7,452 nucleotides of DNA from assembly GCA_036398215.1 (NCBI GenBank), contig DASWHK010000080.1:1-7452 (forward strand), written 5' to 3'. Below the pieces are notes generated by a model. That model was not told where the DNA came from and made no database searches. It worked only from the letters and a program-made list of their open reading frames with translations. Of this stretch, positions 6,993-7,452 are shown one piece after another. This DNA is from DASWHK01 sp036398215. GTDB lineage: Bacteria; Acidobacteriota; UBA890. Every line of letters begins with the position of its first letter. Position 1 is the stretch's first letter. The position numbers were made by a program, and so were the translations under genes.

Positions 6993-7010
6993 GAGTAGGC
7001 GTAGCAGCAG
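6978..7010 (+). repeat. CAG/TAG triplet tract across the end of the S9 peptidase gene
   Basis: Four CAG codons (6978-6989) encode a terminal Gln tetrad, followed in the same phase by TAG, GAG, TAG, GCG, TAG, CAG, CAG. Three in-phase TAG stops thus sit within a degenerate CAG array, consistent with the stop codon having arisen by CAG-to-TAG change. Confidence 0.55.
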
Positions 7011-7041
7011 CGGTGGTGGGAGCGATGCCGAGTGCCTTGCC

Positions 7042-7070
7042 GCCGGCGCGCCGGCCAGCGCTCGTAGCGC
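7042..7070. terminator. Inverted repeats between convergent genes, possible terminator without T-run
   Basis: A perfect 14-base palindrome GCCGGCGCGCCGGC (7042-7055) is followed by GCGCT-CGT-AGCGC (7058-7070), a 5-base stem with a 3-base loop. They lie in the 114-base spacer between the S9 peptidase gene and the oppositely oriented TonB gene, where a shared terminator would be expected. There is no T-run on either side. Palindromes of this composition are common in GC-rich DNA. Confidence 0.25.
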
Positions 7071-7106
7071 CGCGTGGCCTCACCTACGTCGGCGTGAAGC
7101 CCGGGA

Positions 7107-7452
7107 TCACTTCACCAGCTCGAAGACGACGGTGACGGTCAGGATGACGTCGACCGGTTGGCCGTTGTGGAAGGTGGTGGTGTACTTCCACTGCTTCACG
7201 GCGTCCATGGCCGCTTCGTCGAGCCCCAATGCGAGGCTGCGCAGGATCCGGGCATCGCTGACATTGCCCTGCTTGTCGATCATGGCCTCGAGGATCACCG
7301 GACCTTCGATGCGGGCGCGGCGAGCCAACTCCGGGTACACGGGGCTGACGTAGACGATCCTCTCGGGCTGCTGGATGTCGCCGCCGACCCGCATTGGCCC
7401 GCCGGCCTCGGCAGCGGCCGGGTTGTAACGCCGGACGACTCTGCTCGGCGTG
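7107..7452 (-). CDS. TonB C-terminal domain protein (energy transducer TonB family), 5' end outside the window
   Basis: The C-terminal 114 residues of a TonB-family protein are visible. TonB proteins couple the inner-membrane proton gradient to outer-membrane receptors through this periplasmic domain. Family landmarks are RVGGDIQQPERI, SPVYPELARRARIEG, the strand ILEAMIDKQGNV, LDEAAMDAVKQWKYT and the final strand ILTVTVVFELVK before the TGA. The ATG at 7394 is an unlikely start, because the frame is open to the window edge and the preceding residues (TPSRVVRRYNPAAAEAGGP) read like the linker usual before this domain. The N-terminal membrane anchor and Pro-rich region would lie to the right of the window. 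The gene converges on the S9 peptidase gene and is not in its operon. The receptor partner is unknown. Confidence 0.88.
   Translation of the reverse strand, partial: TPSRVVRRYNPAAAEAGGPMRVGGDIQQPERIVYVSPVYPELARRARIEGPVILEAMIDKQGNVSDARILRSLALGLDEAAMDAVKQWKYTTTFHNGQPVDVILTVTVVFELVK

Noticed and set aside
4502..7010. The decamer repeats as transposon ends around the S9 peptidase gene
   Set aside because: No transposase, no terminal inverted repeats and no composition change are seen, and the repeats are simple CAG-rich sequence.
7392..7394. ATG as the start of the TonB-domain gene
   Set aside because: The frame is open upstream to the window edge, and the residues before this Met read as a normal TonB linker, so the Met is internal.

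Overview
This is a GC-rich, gene-dense bacterial window. The organism looks Gram-negative: it carries a TonB C-terminal domain and two large exported proteins with signal peptides. The BNR-propeller protein, the propeller-containing S9 peptidase and the 'RVGGDI' type of TonB protein are together typical of Acidobacteriota (Thermoanaerobaculia-like) or Gemmatimonadota genomes. That assignment is inferred from recalled family resemblance and was not tested. No rRNA, tRNA, CRISPR array, transposase or integrase was seen.

Layout. From 1364 leftwards on the minus strand lies a pair of ZIP-family metal transporter genes joined by a 4-base ATGA stop/start overlap. The second gene runs off the left edge and carries an apparent one-base frameshift next to a glycine-to-arginine change in a metal-site motif. 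A 255-base divergent region (1365-1619) separates them from two plus-strand genes. The first encodes a 940-residue secreted BNR/Asp-box beta-propeller protein (1620-4442). After a 135-base gap with a perfect hairpin and a short tandem repeat comes an 804-residue secreted S9 prolyl-oligopeptidase-family peptidase (4578-6992) with an intact Ser-Asp-His triad. A 114-base convergent spacer with two inverted repeats separates it from a minus-strand TonB C-terminal domain gene that is open to the right edge (7107-7452).

How the genes may work together. The propeller protein and the peptidase are both exported and lie in the same direction, so they may serve a shared extracytoplasmic role such as peptide scavenging. 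The TonB protein could energise outer-membrane uptake, but it is on the other strand and is not part of their transcription unit. The ZIP pair is a separate metal-uptake unit. I see no clearly new system. The features most worth checking are the coupled, diverged ZIP pair with its lesion and the family-atypical segments of the S9 peptidase.
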